DNA from: an uncultured Eubacteriales bacterium
Lineage (GTDB): Bacteria; Bacillota; Clostridia; Oscillospirales; Acutalibacteraceae
Length of the DNA: 7,857 nucleotides
Reading direction: 5' to 3'
Assembly (NCBI GenBank): GCA_900321595.1
Contig: ONWP01000119.1
Location: forward strand, 1 to 7,857
The translations under genes and the position numbers were made by a program. The notes under the pieces are model-generated. The model was given only the letters and a program-made list of their open reading frames with translations, ran no database searches and was not told where the DNA came from. Shown in pieces: positions 1 to 5,977 of the stretch. Within the stretch, counting starts at the first letter, position 1. Each line of letters opens with the position of its first letter.

Positions 1-781
1 AGATCAGGCTTTCGGCGGTATAGAATTTCAGTATTCTCCAGAAATCGTCCGGAACGCTGTGATCGAAATACCCGTTGATCAGTCCCGTTTCAAAATACGC
101 GCTGACCATCACGTTCCAGCAAAACGGTTTGAACTCGTCATAAGGGTCGGCGATACCGTTTTTGTCGAAGTCGATGATCCCGATCTTTCCGTTATGGACG
201 ATCATATTCCCGAGGTGATAATCGCCGTGACATAATACGAGCGGGCGGTCTTTCATGATCTCGTAATGCGCTTCGTAATAATCCAAAACCATATCCTGCA
301 TCGGCAGCTTATATGCGCAGGCATTCAGCGCGGCGATCTTCCGCGGCATTTTTTCCAGATAACGATCCCACCATGTCAGCTCCTGCGGCGGGATATCGAC
401 GGAATGGAGTTCCTTTAGACACTTCCCGGCTTCGACGCCGAGCCGGTACGCCGCGTGATCTGAAAGCGCCGCGACCGCGGTTTCGCCGTCTTCGCCTTCC
501 AGATAAGACAAAAGCGTGTAGACGACGCCGTCCGCAGTTGCGCCGAACTCGACCGGTCGGGAGCAGTTGAGTCCAAGCAGCTCGATTTTTTGAAGAAGCT
601 CGAATTGACGCTTCTTTTTTTCGTATAAACCGTGATCCGATAACCGAAGGACGTATCTTTCTCCGTCGCTGTTTTCGAGGATGTATTTTTTATCGCCTGA
701 CCATCCTTTTAAAAGGGGAGCGGCAAAGATGATATTGTATTTTTCGCATAGCCGTTCAAAGCCCGTAAATATGATTCTCAT
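1..781 (-). CDS. APH-fold phosphotransferase (aminoglycoside phosphotransferase family), C-terminus cut by window edge
   Basis: Two hundred and sixty codons are visible before the gene leaves the window. The protein shows the bilobal APH/choline-kinase pattern. The N-lobe has a nucleotide-binding stretch (about residues 21-46, ending ERYVLRL with R47 nearby), and the catalytic loop LCHGDYHLGNMIV has H185, D187 and N192 as the Brenner-type HxDxxxxN signature. The metal-binding segment IIDFDKNG follows, with D204 and D206. These residues are all present, so the kinase is probably active. Known family members phosphorylate aminoglycosides, macrolides, choline, homoserine or sugars; the substrate here cannot be told. 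Its ATG overlaps the TGA of the upstream kinase-like gene (ATGA), and only a weak AGAGAG precedes it, so translation is probably coupled. The gene is AT-richer than most of the window and uses AGA, ATA and TTA codons. Family proteins are commonly near 300 residues, so perhaps 30-50 residues are missing. Confidence 0.88.
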   Translation of the reverse strand, partial: MRIIFTGFERLCEKYNIIFAAPLLKGWSGDKKYILENSDGERYVLRLSDHGLYEKKKRQFELLQKIELLGLNCSRPVEFGATADGVVYTLLSYLEGEDGETAVAALSDHAAYRLGVEAGKCLKELHSVDIPPQELTWWDRYLEKMPRKIAALNACAYKLPMQDMVLDYYEAHYEIMKDRPLVLCHGDYHLGNMIVHNGKIGIIDFDKNGIADPYDEFKPFCWNVMVSAYFETGLINGYFDHSVPDDFWRILKFYTAESLI

Positions 782-1329
782 AAACAAAATCTCTCTTTTA
801 TCACTTTAGCCGCTTCGGCGGCGGAAAGCTCGGAATTGTCAATGCGGATATAATTCTCAAACGGGATCTCGCCCTCAAAGCTCACGCAGCGGTAGTTTTT
901 ATCGTCGTTCAGCAGGCGCTGCTCGGACGTTTCCAGATCCCGTTTCGACGCTTTATGCCGCAGACGGTTTTCCGATTTGTTGCGCTGCAAACGAATCTCC
1001 TGCGGCGCGATCAGCTCCGCATAATAAAACTCGGTTCCGTACGGACGGAAAATATCCTTTACGTGCTCGATATAGTCCCAATCCGATTGGCAGTCGAACG
1101 CCCATATATAAGTGAAGATCATGCCGTAGTTGTCGGACGCGGCGAATTCCCGGAAGATCAGCTCGCGCATTTCATGAATCACTTTTCCGTTGAACGAACC
1201 GAAGATCTCCAGCACCGGCTCGATCGTCATATGATTGTGAAAAAGCCGCAGGTCGGTGATCTTCATCAGCTCCTGCCCGACGGTCATTTTGCCGACCGCC
1301 GCGTCGCCGATCAAAAATAAAAGCTTCAT
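778..1329 (-). CDS. small P-loop nucleotide kinase-like protein (AAA/shikimate-kinase-like)
   Basis: This is a 183-residue soluble protein with a Walker A loop at the extreme N-terminus after one beta strand: KLLFLIGDAAVGKMT, with G8, G13, K14 and T16. Residue 15, usually Ser/Thr, is Met; the GK-[LM]-T variant is, as I recall, normal in this family of small P-loop kinases. A following LFHNHMTIEPV motif (residues 29-39) is also typical of them. An Arg/Lys-rich segment at about 113-130 (R113, R116, R122, R124, R130) would serve as the lid over ATP. No transmembrane segment or signal peptide is visible. It is the middle gene of three: its start overlaps the methyltransferase stop and its stop overlaps the APH start, both as ATGA. 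No clear ribosome-binding site precedes it, which fits coupling. Substrate unknown; chloramphenicol-phosphotransferase-like or nucleotide kinase roles are possible but not shown. Confidence 0.85.
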   Translation of the reverse strand: MKLLFLIGDAAVGKMTVGQELMKITDLRLFHNHMTIEPVLEIFGSFNGKVIHEMRELIFREFAASDNYGMIFTYIWAFDCQSDWDYIEHVKDIFRPYGTEFYYAELIAPQEIRLQRNKSENRLRHKASKRDLETSEQRLLNDDKNYRCVSFEGEIPFENYIRIDNSELSAAEAAKVIKERFCL

Positions 1330-2111
1330 ACGTTCTTATTTTCGCTTTCGTTCAGAATAAAGGAACTAATATAAATCTTATGCTTTACTGTAAAGCTTTC
1401 CGGGCAGCGGTCCAGAAAGTCGAGATGCGCCCGTTCCCACGCCCGGAATGTCTCCGCGTCCATCGAGGCCAGCGTCCCCCGGCAGGCGCACATCCTGCCG
1501 TGCCAGCGCTCCCGCGAAAAGGGCAGCGCGGCGCGGAAAGCTTCCGTCTGTCTGCCGGGAAACAGGTCGTCGTAAATATCGGCGCCGATCCCTCCGCCGC
1601 CCGTCCAGTTCGGATTATGCCTGCCGACCAGTCGAACGCTTTCCGCGGCGATCGGGTCGTCGAGATCCCAGTCCATCGCGATCTTGATGAACGTCCCGCC
1701 GGGTCTGAGCAGCCGCCGGAGCTCGGCGCGCATGACCTCCCGGTCAAAGTACCAGAAGCACTGCGCCGCCGTGATCGTATCAAAGCTGTGGTCGGGCAGA
1801 CCGGTTTTTTCCGCGGGAGACACGATGTAACGGATCCTCCATCCGTTTCGGGCAGCCTCCTCCCGCGCGAAGCGGATCTGTTCCGCCGCGATATCCGCGC
1901 CGGTGATCTGCGCCCGCGGATTGTACAGATTCTTCGGCAGCACGCCCGTACCCGTGCCCAGATCCAGCCACGCGGTGCCGTCGGCCGCGACGCCCAGCGC
2001 CCGCAGCCGGTCGTACAGCTCCCGCGGATAGATATCCCGATATGCCGCGTACGCCGACGCGGTCTTCCCGAAGTCAAACGCCTGTCCCGCGTCGATCCTG
2101 TCCAGTTCCAT
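1326..2111 (-). CDS. class I SAM-dependent methyltransferase
   Basis: A 261-residue Rossmann-fold methyltransferase. Motif I is WLDLGTGTGVLPKNL (residues 48-62), the acidic end of strand beta-2 is D73 in ITGADIAAEQIRFA, motif II-like is VSPAEKTGLPDHSFD (97-111), and the post-motif strand is TAAQCFWYFD (114-123). RRLLRPGGTF (132-141) is the usual motif III loop. This matches the UbiE/Methyltransf_11-type small-molecule methyltransferases rather than an rRNA methyltransferase, and the acceptor is unknown. I chose the ATG at 2111 because GGAGGG sits 3 bases upstream and the protein then starts where homologous-looking sequence starts. The reading frame stays open 25 more codons to an ATG at 2186, but that extension is low-complexity and crosses the leader hairpin. 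The last 20 or so codons are markedly AT-rich compared with the body. First gene of an ATGA-coupled operon. Confidence 0.9.
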   Translation of the reverse strand: MELDRIDAGQAFDFGKTASAYAAYRDIYPRELYDRLRALGVAADGTAWLDLGTGTGVLPKNLYNPRAQITGADIAAEQIRFAREEAARNGWRIRYIVSPAEKTGLPDHSFDTITAAQCFWYFDREVMRAELRRLLRPGGTFIKIAMDWDLDDPIAAESVRLVGRHNPNWTGGGGIGADIYDDLFPGRQTEAFRAALPFSRERWHGRMCACRGTLASMDAETFRAWERAHLDFLDRCPESFTVKHKIYISSFILNESENKNV

Positions 2112-2114
2112 AGT

Positions 2115-2120
2115 CCCTCC
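2115..2120 (-). promoter_or_regulatory. ribosome-binding site that sets the methyltransferase start
   Basis: GGAGGG read on the minus strand, 3 bases before the ATG at 2111. The spacing is short but the match to the anti-Shine-Dalgarno sequence is strong. It is the reason for preferring this start over the in-frame ATG at 2186, which has no comparable site. Confidence 0.6.
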
Positions 2121-2121
2121 G

Positions 2122-2158
2122 AAATAGAAAACGGCGCTCCCGGATGACGGAAGTGCCG
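2122..2158 (-). terminator. candidate leader terminator/attenuator upstream of the methyltransferase operon
   Basis: Read on the minus strand, the arms CGGCaCTTCCG and CGGGAGcGCCG flank a 5-base TCATC loop. They form ten base pairs (one T-G wobble) with a single A-C mismatch. The stem is followed at once by TTTTCTATTT, and then by the methyltransferase ribosome-binding site. Structure and position are those of an intrinsic terminator inside a 5' leader. The T-tract is interrupted, so efficiency may be partial. An alternative 6-bp pairing exists between GTGCCG at 2200-2205 and CGGCAC at 2153-2158, which would break the lower stem. Confidence 0.45.
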
Positions 2159-2182
2159 AACGCATCTCTGTTTGCGGTACAG

Positions 2183-2236
2183 TCAACAGGCAGACGAAAC
2201 GGCACGTATTCGATCCATGCGCGGATCATTCGCCAT
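2183..2236 (-). CDS. possible 17-codon leader peptide
   Basis: A short ORF, MANDPRMDRIRAVSSAC, starts 8 bases after a GAGG element (2245-2248). It ends 24 bases before the candidate terminator hairpin. The same frame is open upstream to an ATG at 2269 (28 codons), but that start has no ribosome-binding site and would lie at or before the predicted transcription start. The peptide contains Arg-Ile-Arg; an Arg/Lys-x-Arg/Lys pattern is a known drug-dependent stalling motif in macrolide-resistance leader peptides. An ORF this short can occur by chance, so only its placement between promoter and hairpin supports it. Confidence 0.25.
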   Translation of the reverse strand: MANDPRMDRIRAVSSAC

Positions 2237-2269
2237 CTCGTTCGCCTCGCTTTCGTTCTGATATGCCAT

Positions 2270-2298
2270 AGTCTAACACAGATCCGCAGACAAATCAA
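2270..2298 (-). promoter_or_regulatory. candidate promoter of the methyltransferase-kinase-APH operon
   Basis: On the minus strand TTGATT (-35, 2293-2298) and TAGACT (-10, 2270-2275) are separated by exactly 17 bases, and a TGT triplet before the -10 gives an extended -10 element. Each box matches consensus at 4 of 6 positions. Transcription would start near 2262, leaving a leader of about 150 bases before the methyltransferase ATG. Confidence 0.4.
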
Positions 2299-2323
2299 TA
2301 TGCTTTTTTGATCATTTCCGCGC

Positions 2324-2352
2324 TTTACACAGGCGGTTCGGCATAGTACAAT
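2324..2352 (+). promoter_or_regulatory. sigma-A-type promoter of the 580-residue protein gene
   Basis: TTTACA (2324-2329) and TACAAT (2347-2352) are 17 bases apart and each differs from consensus at one position. Transcription would begin near 2359, giving a leader of about 25 bases that contains the AAGGAG ribosome-binding site. Its -35 box lies 25 bases from the -35 box of the leftward promoter, so the two are arranged divergently. Confidence 0.65.
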
Positions 2353-2384
2353 AGATCCGGGAAAGAACAAAAGGAGACTTCATC

Positions 2385-4127
2385 ATGCGGCAGGACGCGA
2401 AACAGACCGAAAAAACGCTTTCAGCGCTGCTCGAAACGTGGGGCGGCGCGCTGACGCGGCTGCAAATCGACATGCCGGATGAAAAGGCGCTCGACGGCGG
2501 GATCCTCTGTCCCTGCTGCGGGATGATCCACGGCCGCTGCCATGAGGCGGTGTATCCGCTGCTCACGCTGGCGGAGCGCACCGGTGACCGGACGTATCTG
2601 ACCGCGGCAAAAAAGCTCTTCCGATGGGGCGAAAATATGCTCTGCCCTGACGGCAGCGTGCGAAACGACGCGAAATCCGACTGGCGCGGCGTCACGGCGT
2701 TCGCCGCGATCGCGCTGCACGACGCGCTGTTTTACCACGGATCGCTCCTGACGAAGGACGAAAAGGACGCGTGGGAGACGCGCCTGCGGCGCATGGGCGA
2801 ATGGCTGTACGCGAATCTGCGGCCGCAGAAAACCCAGGCCTATCTCAACTACTACGCCGCGACCGCCTGCGCGACAGCGCTGCTGGGCAGGTATTTTCAG
2901 AACTCGTCCTATCTTCGCTTTGCAGCGGGGCTGGCGTCGTTCTGCATCAATCTTACGACGCAAAACCTGCTGGTCTACGGCGAGGGACATCCGCTCGGCG
3001 CGCGTACCGCGAAAGGCTGTTTCGCGATCGACGCGGGCGGCTACAACGCGGAAGAGACGCTCCCCGCGCTGACCCGCTGCGCGCTTGCCCTGGGCGACAA
3101 GCGAATGCGCTTCCGGTGTATCGCGCTCTGGGAAGAAAACCTGAAATGGATGCTGCCGGACGGCGCGTGGGACGACAGCGCCGGTTCGCGGGCGTTCAAA
3201 TGGACCTACTGGGGCAGCCGGACGACCGACGGCTGTCAGGACGCGCTTTTCGCGCTCGGCCGGGAAACCCCCGTCTTCGCGGAGGCCGCGCTTCGCAATA
3301 CGTCGCTTCTGGCGCGATGCACCCATGACGGTCTTCTTTACGGCGGCCCGGACTATCACAAAAACGGGGAAAAGCCCTGCGTGCATCACACCTTCTGTCA
3401 CGCCAAGGCGCTGGCCGGTTCGCTCAACGGCGGTCTGTACGACTTCGAACGCGTTTCGCTCCCAGCGGAGACGGCGCCCCCGATCGACCGGCATCCGGAG
3501 CTGGACGCGCTGCACATCTCGCTGCGCCCGTGGATCGCGGTCGTCAGCGGATACGATCATTTCATCATGCCCGGCGCGCACGCCTCAGGCGGCGCGATCA
3601 GCCTGTTATGGCACGAGAAGGCAGGGCCGCTGATCGCGTGCGGCGCGGCGGATTACCGGATCCGGGAGCCGTTCAATCAGCAGCTTCCGTCGGATCGAGC
3701 GCGTCACCGCAGCCCCTGCCCCCGTCTGGAGATCGAAACAGAACGCGCCCGTTACGGACAGCACTACGACCCGGCCGCGGCGATCCACACCGAGCAGACC
3801 GAAAACGGCGTGACCGTGACGGCGGACGCGCACTTCTGTGACGACGGCGGACAGCGACGGGAGGACTTCGGCGCCTGCCGGCTCGAATACCGCTTTACAG
3901 CTGACGCCCTGCGCGTCTGCGGCGAAGTCGACCCGGCGCGCGCGGGTGACGCGAGATACATCCTGCCCCTCGTCGGCGATAAGGCCGCGGTCGCCGTCCA
4001 AAGGGGAACGCTGTTGGAACAGACCGAGTTCTTCAATCTGAACCCCGGCTTCCGCGGAACGCAGTACACGATACTGCCCGATGAGGAGGGCGTGTTTGCG
4101 CTGTCGATCACTGTATCCGATTCGTAG
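2385..4127 (+). CDS. uncharacterised cytoplasmic protein, heparinase/polysaccharide-lyase-like (alpha/alpha toroid plus beta-sandwich)
   Basis: A 580-residue protein, start fixed by AAGGAG 8 bases before the ATG. No signal peptide or membrane segment is visible, so it should act in the cytoplasm. Residues about 50-350 are a series of helices rich in aromatic residues, as in alpha/alpha-toroid enzymes. Conserved-looking patches are YGEGHPLG (198-205), AIDAGGYNAEETLP (214-227), WDDSAGSRAFKWTYWGSRTTDG (start 262) and HHTFCHAKAL (334-343). From about 375 to the end the pattern is beta-rich, as in the sandwich domain of heparinase II/III-type lyases. A cysteine cluster, CPCCGMIHGRC (42-52), precedes the toroid. 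Family knowledge suggests cleavage or modification of an acidic oligosaccharide, but the exact family and catalytic residues are not assigned. It is a stand-alone gene with its own promoter and no sugar transporter or regulator next to it. It is GC-rich like the methyltransferase body. Confidence 0.75.
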   Translation: MRQDAKQTEKTLSALLETWGGALTRLQIDMPDEKALDGGILCPCCGMIHGRCHEAVYPLLTLAERTGDRTYLTAAKKLFRWGENMLCPDGSVRNDAKSDWRGVTAFAAIALHDALFYHGSLLTKDEKDAWETRLRRMGEWLYANLRPQKTQAYLNYYAATACATALLGRYFQNSSYLRFAAGLASFCINLTTQNLLVYGEGHPLGARTAKGCFAIDAGGYNAEETLPALTRCALALGDKRMRFRCIALWEENLKWMLPDGAWDDSAGSRAFKWTYWGSRTTDGCQDALFALGRETPVFAEAALRNTSLLARCTHDGLLYGGPDYHKNGEKPCVHHTFCHAKALAGSLNGGLYDFERVSLPAETAPPIDRHPELDALHISLRPWIAVVSGYDHFIMPGAHASGGAISLLWHEKAGPLIACGAADYRIREPFNQQLPSDRARHRSPCPRLEIETERARYGQHYDPAAAIHTEQTENGVTVTADAHFCDDGGQRREDFGACRLEYRFTADALRVCGEVDPARAGDARYILPLVGDKAAVAVQRGTLLEQTEFFNLNPGFRGTQYTILPDEEGVFALSITVSDS

Positions 4128-4199
4128 GAACGCGCTTCGCCGTGATTGACCGCAGCGGTCGTCTTCGCGCCGTTCACGTCAGATTTTATGCTTTTCACG

Positions 4200-4228
4200 A
4201 AAAAAACAGCCCCGGACTGAACCGGGGC
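4200..4228 (-). terminator. intrinsic terminator after the GH3-family gene
   Basis: Read on the minus strand, GCCCCGG and CCGGGGC form a perfect 7-bp GC stem around a 6-base TTCAGT loop, followed by TG and a run of seven T. It begins 17 bases past the GH3 stop codon. In the plus direction the hairpin has no T-tract, so it is unlikely to stop transcription of the convergent 580-residue protein gene. Confidence 0.9.
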
Positions 4229-4245
4229 CGGGATTGCGTCTGCCG

Positions 4246-5931
4246 TTACAGCTCGACCTGCGAGAAGAAGAATTCCTCGCGTTCCTTGCTGTTGATGACG
4301 GTGACGGGCTTGATCTGATTGAGCACGACGCCGCGGCTGCGCAGCATCTCGCGGTAGGCGTTGTAGGCGCCCTTTTTCAGGATGCGCACGTCCGGATCGC
4401 CGATGAGCGCCCATCTGCGGTATTTGTCGTACTTTTCGTTGGCCTCCTTCATGCTCTCGTCGAGCAGCGCGACCAGCTCCTGCCGTTTGGCCTCGTCCAC
4501 GGGCGTCTCCGGCTCCACCAGCATCACGTAGCGCGCCGGTTTCACACTGTAGTCGCCGAAGAAGCTGTGTCCCTCGAAGGGCACGCCGGATTTCGCCGAC
4601 ATATTCTCCGCCGTCCAGTCGAGCATCTGCGTGGTGGTCTTCTCATTGGAAACGTCCATCCCCAGATTCTTGCGGTAGACGAACTCCACCATCGGCGTCT
4701 TGTTGTGGATGCCGGTGACCTTCACCACGTCGTAGAGCCGGTACCGGTACAGGCCGGAGAAGTTGGTGACGATCATCTCGTACTCCTTGCCGACCTCGAG
4801 CTTGTCCATAAAGACGGGCACGGCGTCCTCGGTCTCTTCCCCGTCCGCGTCCACGGGCAGGAACTCGTAGATCAGGCTCCGGGGCAGCAGGACGTAGTCC
4901 ATGCGGTTCATGTCCTCCGGCATGGCGAAGAAGCCCTCGGCCGCGGCGTAGCCCATGTTGTGCAGGGGCATATCGTCACCGATCCACTTGCGCAGCTTCT
5001 TGAGATACACGGTCAGATTGGAGCCGACCATGCCGTAGACCCATTTCAGGCGCGGCCAGATGCGCGGCGCGATCGGGGTATCGAAGCCGTTGGCAAACTC
5101 CGCGCGCAGCTCAGCGGCGCGCTTCGGGTTGGGCTTGAGGCGCTTCTCGAACTTCTTGCGCAGCTCGGGCGTGATCTTCACGCTCGGGTCGATGGTTCCC
5201 TTCTCGATGTCGTCGCAGAGCATCTGCCAGTTTTCCTCGAGATATTCGAACATGCTTGTCAGCAGCGTCACGACGACGCTCCCCAGGAAGGAGACCTTCG
5301 TATCCTCCAGCGCGAAGCGCAGCTGCAGGTAAACGATATTCAGCTTTTCCTCATGCTCCGGGTACATGATCTCCACCGGCGTGCTGGAGAACCAGCGGGT
5401 CAGCGGCTTGATATAGGACAGCGGGATCTGACCGGCGCCGTTGGACATCATGCCGTTCTCCAGCTTGTGGCCGGTGAGCACCATGACCAGGGGGCCGCGC
5501 AGCGGGCCGAGCTTTTTGCCCTGCCGCTTATAATAATTGTAGACGCACCCCATCGGACCGCAAAGGCCCATGCACTGCATGTTGAACAGATCCTTGCCGG
5601 TCTTGGGCAGCATCTTCGGCTTGCCGACACTGCCGGACGAGCTGGCGTAGCGCTTGACCTTGAGGGACGTGATCAGATTCTTCTCCCCCGCGATCATGCG
5701 GTCCACGTAATCGGAATAGTCCAGGAACGTGGTCATGGGCACCTTCTGCTGGTATTCCTCCAGCGTGTGAATGTTCGCAAAATCGTATTTTTTGCCGTAT
5801 TCGGTGTCCTTGTTCAGATCCATGAGCTTCCCGAGCACCTTTTTCTGGGTCTCCATGGGCTTCTGCGTCACCTTGTTGAAGAAGTGGTAGACCAGACGGC
5901 CGCAGATCACGCCGATGTCTGAAATCGCCAT
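4246..5931 (-). CDS. GH3-family acyl-adenylating ligase (auxin-responsive GH3-like)
   Basis: A 561-residue cytoplasmic protein of the ANL adenylating superfamily. Plant GH3 enzymes activate a carboxylate (such as indole-acetate or jasmonate) with ATP and join it to an amino acid. Bacterial members have unknown or varied substrates. Motif 1, the phosphate-binding loop, is SSSGSVGKPKMLP (97-109). Motif 2 is GYAAAEGFF (327-335), with E332 at the conserved glutamate. Motif 3 is GLYRYRLYDVVKV (393-405), with D401 for ribose binding; the Gly usually found just before this Asp is Tyr400. A mobile C-terminal domain of about 130 residues follows, with K519-K520 near where a catalytic Lys would be expected; length is normal for the family. 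Start ATG is preceded by AAGGAG with 10 bases between. It is the last gene before a strong terminator, 46 bases after the secreted hydrolase, so the two are very likely co-transcribed. Confidence 0.92.
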   Translation of the reverse strand: MAISDIGVICGRLVYHFFNKVTQKPMETQKKVLGKLMDLNKDTEYGKKYDFANIHTLEEYQQKVPMTTFLDYSDYVDRMIAGEKNLITSLKVKRYASSSGSVGKPKMLPKTGKDLFNMQCMGLCGPMGCVYNYYKRQGKKLGPLRGPLVMVLTGHKLENGMMSNGAGQIPLSYIKPLTRWFSSTPVEIMYPEHEEKLNIVYLQLRFALEDTKVSFLGSVVVTLLTSMFEYLEENWQMLCDDIEKGTIDPSVKITPELRKKFEKRLKPNPKRAAELRAEFANGFDTPIAPRIWPRLKWVYGMVGSNLTVYLKKLRKWIGDDMPLHNMGYAAAEGFFAMPEDMNRMDYVLLPRSLIYEFLPVDADGEETEDAVPVFMDKLEVGKEYEMIVTNFSGLYRYRLYDVVKVTGIHNKTPMVEFVYRKNLGMDVSNEKTTTQMLDWTAENMSAKSGVPFEGHSFFGDYSVKPARYVMLVEPETPVDEAKRQELVALLDESMKEANEKYDKYRRWALIGDPDVRILKKGAYNAYREMLRSRGVVLNQIKPVTVINSKEREEFFFSQVEL

Positions 5932-5977
5932 TTATGAATATCTCCTTTATAAAAATGTTCTTCTTGTGTCGAAGGGA

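Noticed and set aside
1380..2147. A 255-codon plus-strand open frame antisense to the methyltransferase.
   Set aside because: No motifs; the opposite strand has unambiguous SAM-methyltransferase motifs.
2112..2186. A 25-codon N-terminal extension of the methyltransferase from an ATG at 2186.
   Set aside because: No ribosome-binding site precedes it, its sequence is unlike methyltransferase N-termini, and it runs through the hairpin and T-tract.
2221..2287. Inverted repeat GCGGATC (2221-2227) and GATCCGC (2281-2287).
   Set aside because: It is only 7 bp with a 53-base gap, spanning the -10 region. This is expected by chance in GC-rich DNA.
2421..3581. A 386-codon minus-strand open frame inside the 580-residue protein gene.
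   Set aside because: It is Arg-rich shadow translation with no ribosome-binding site. The plus strand has a promoter, ribosome-binding site and structured protein.
4128..4190. Possible terminator for the plus-strand 580-residue protein gene: GACC-GCAGC-GGTC hairpin at 4148-4160 within a looser GAACG/CGTTC pairing.
   Set aside because: The stem is only 4 bp and no T-tract follows directly. The weak ATTTTATGCTTTT comes too late to call it.
4234..5922. A 562-codon plus-strand open frame covering the whole GH3 gene.
   Set aside because: It is the antisense shadow of a GC-rich gene. Its translation has no recognisable motif, and the minus strand carries all GH3 motifs, a ribosome-binding site and a terminator.
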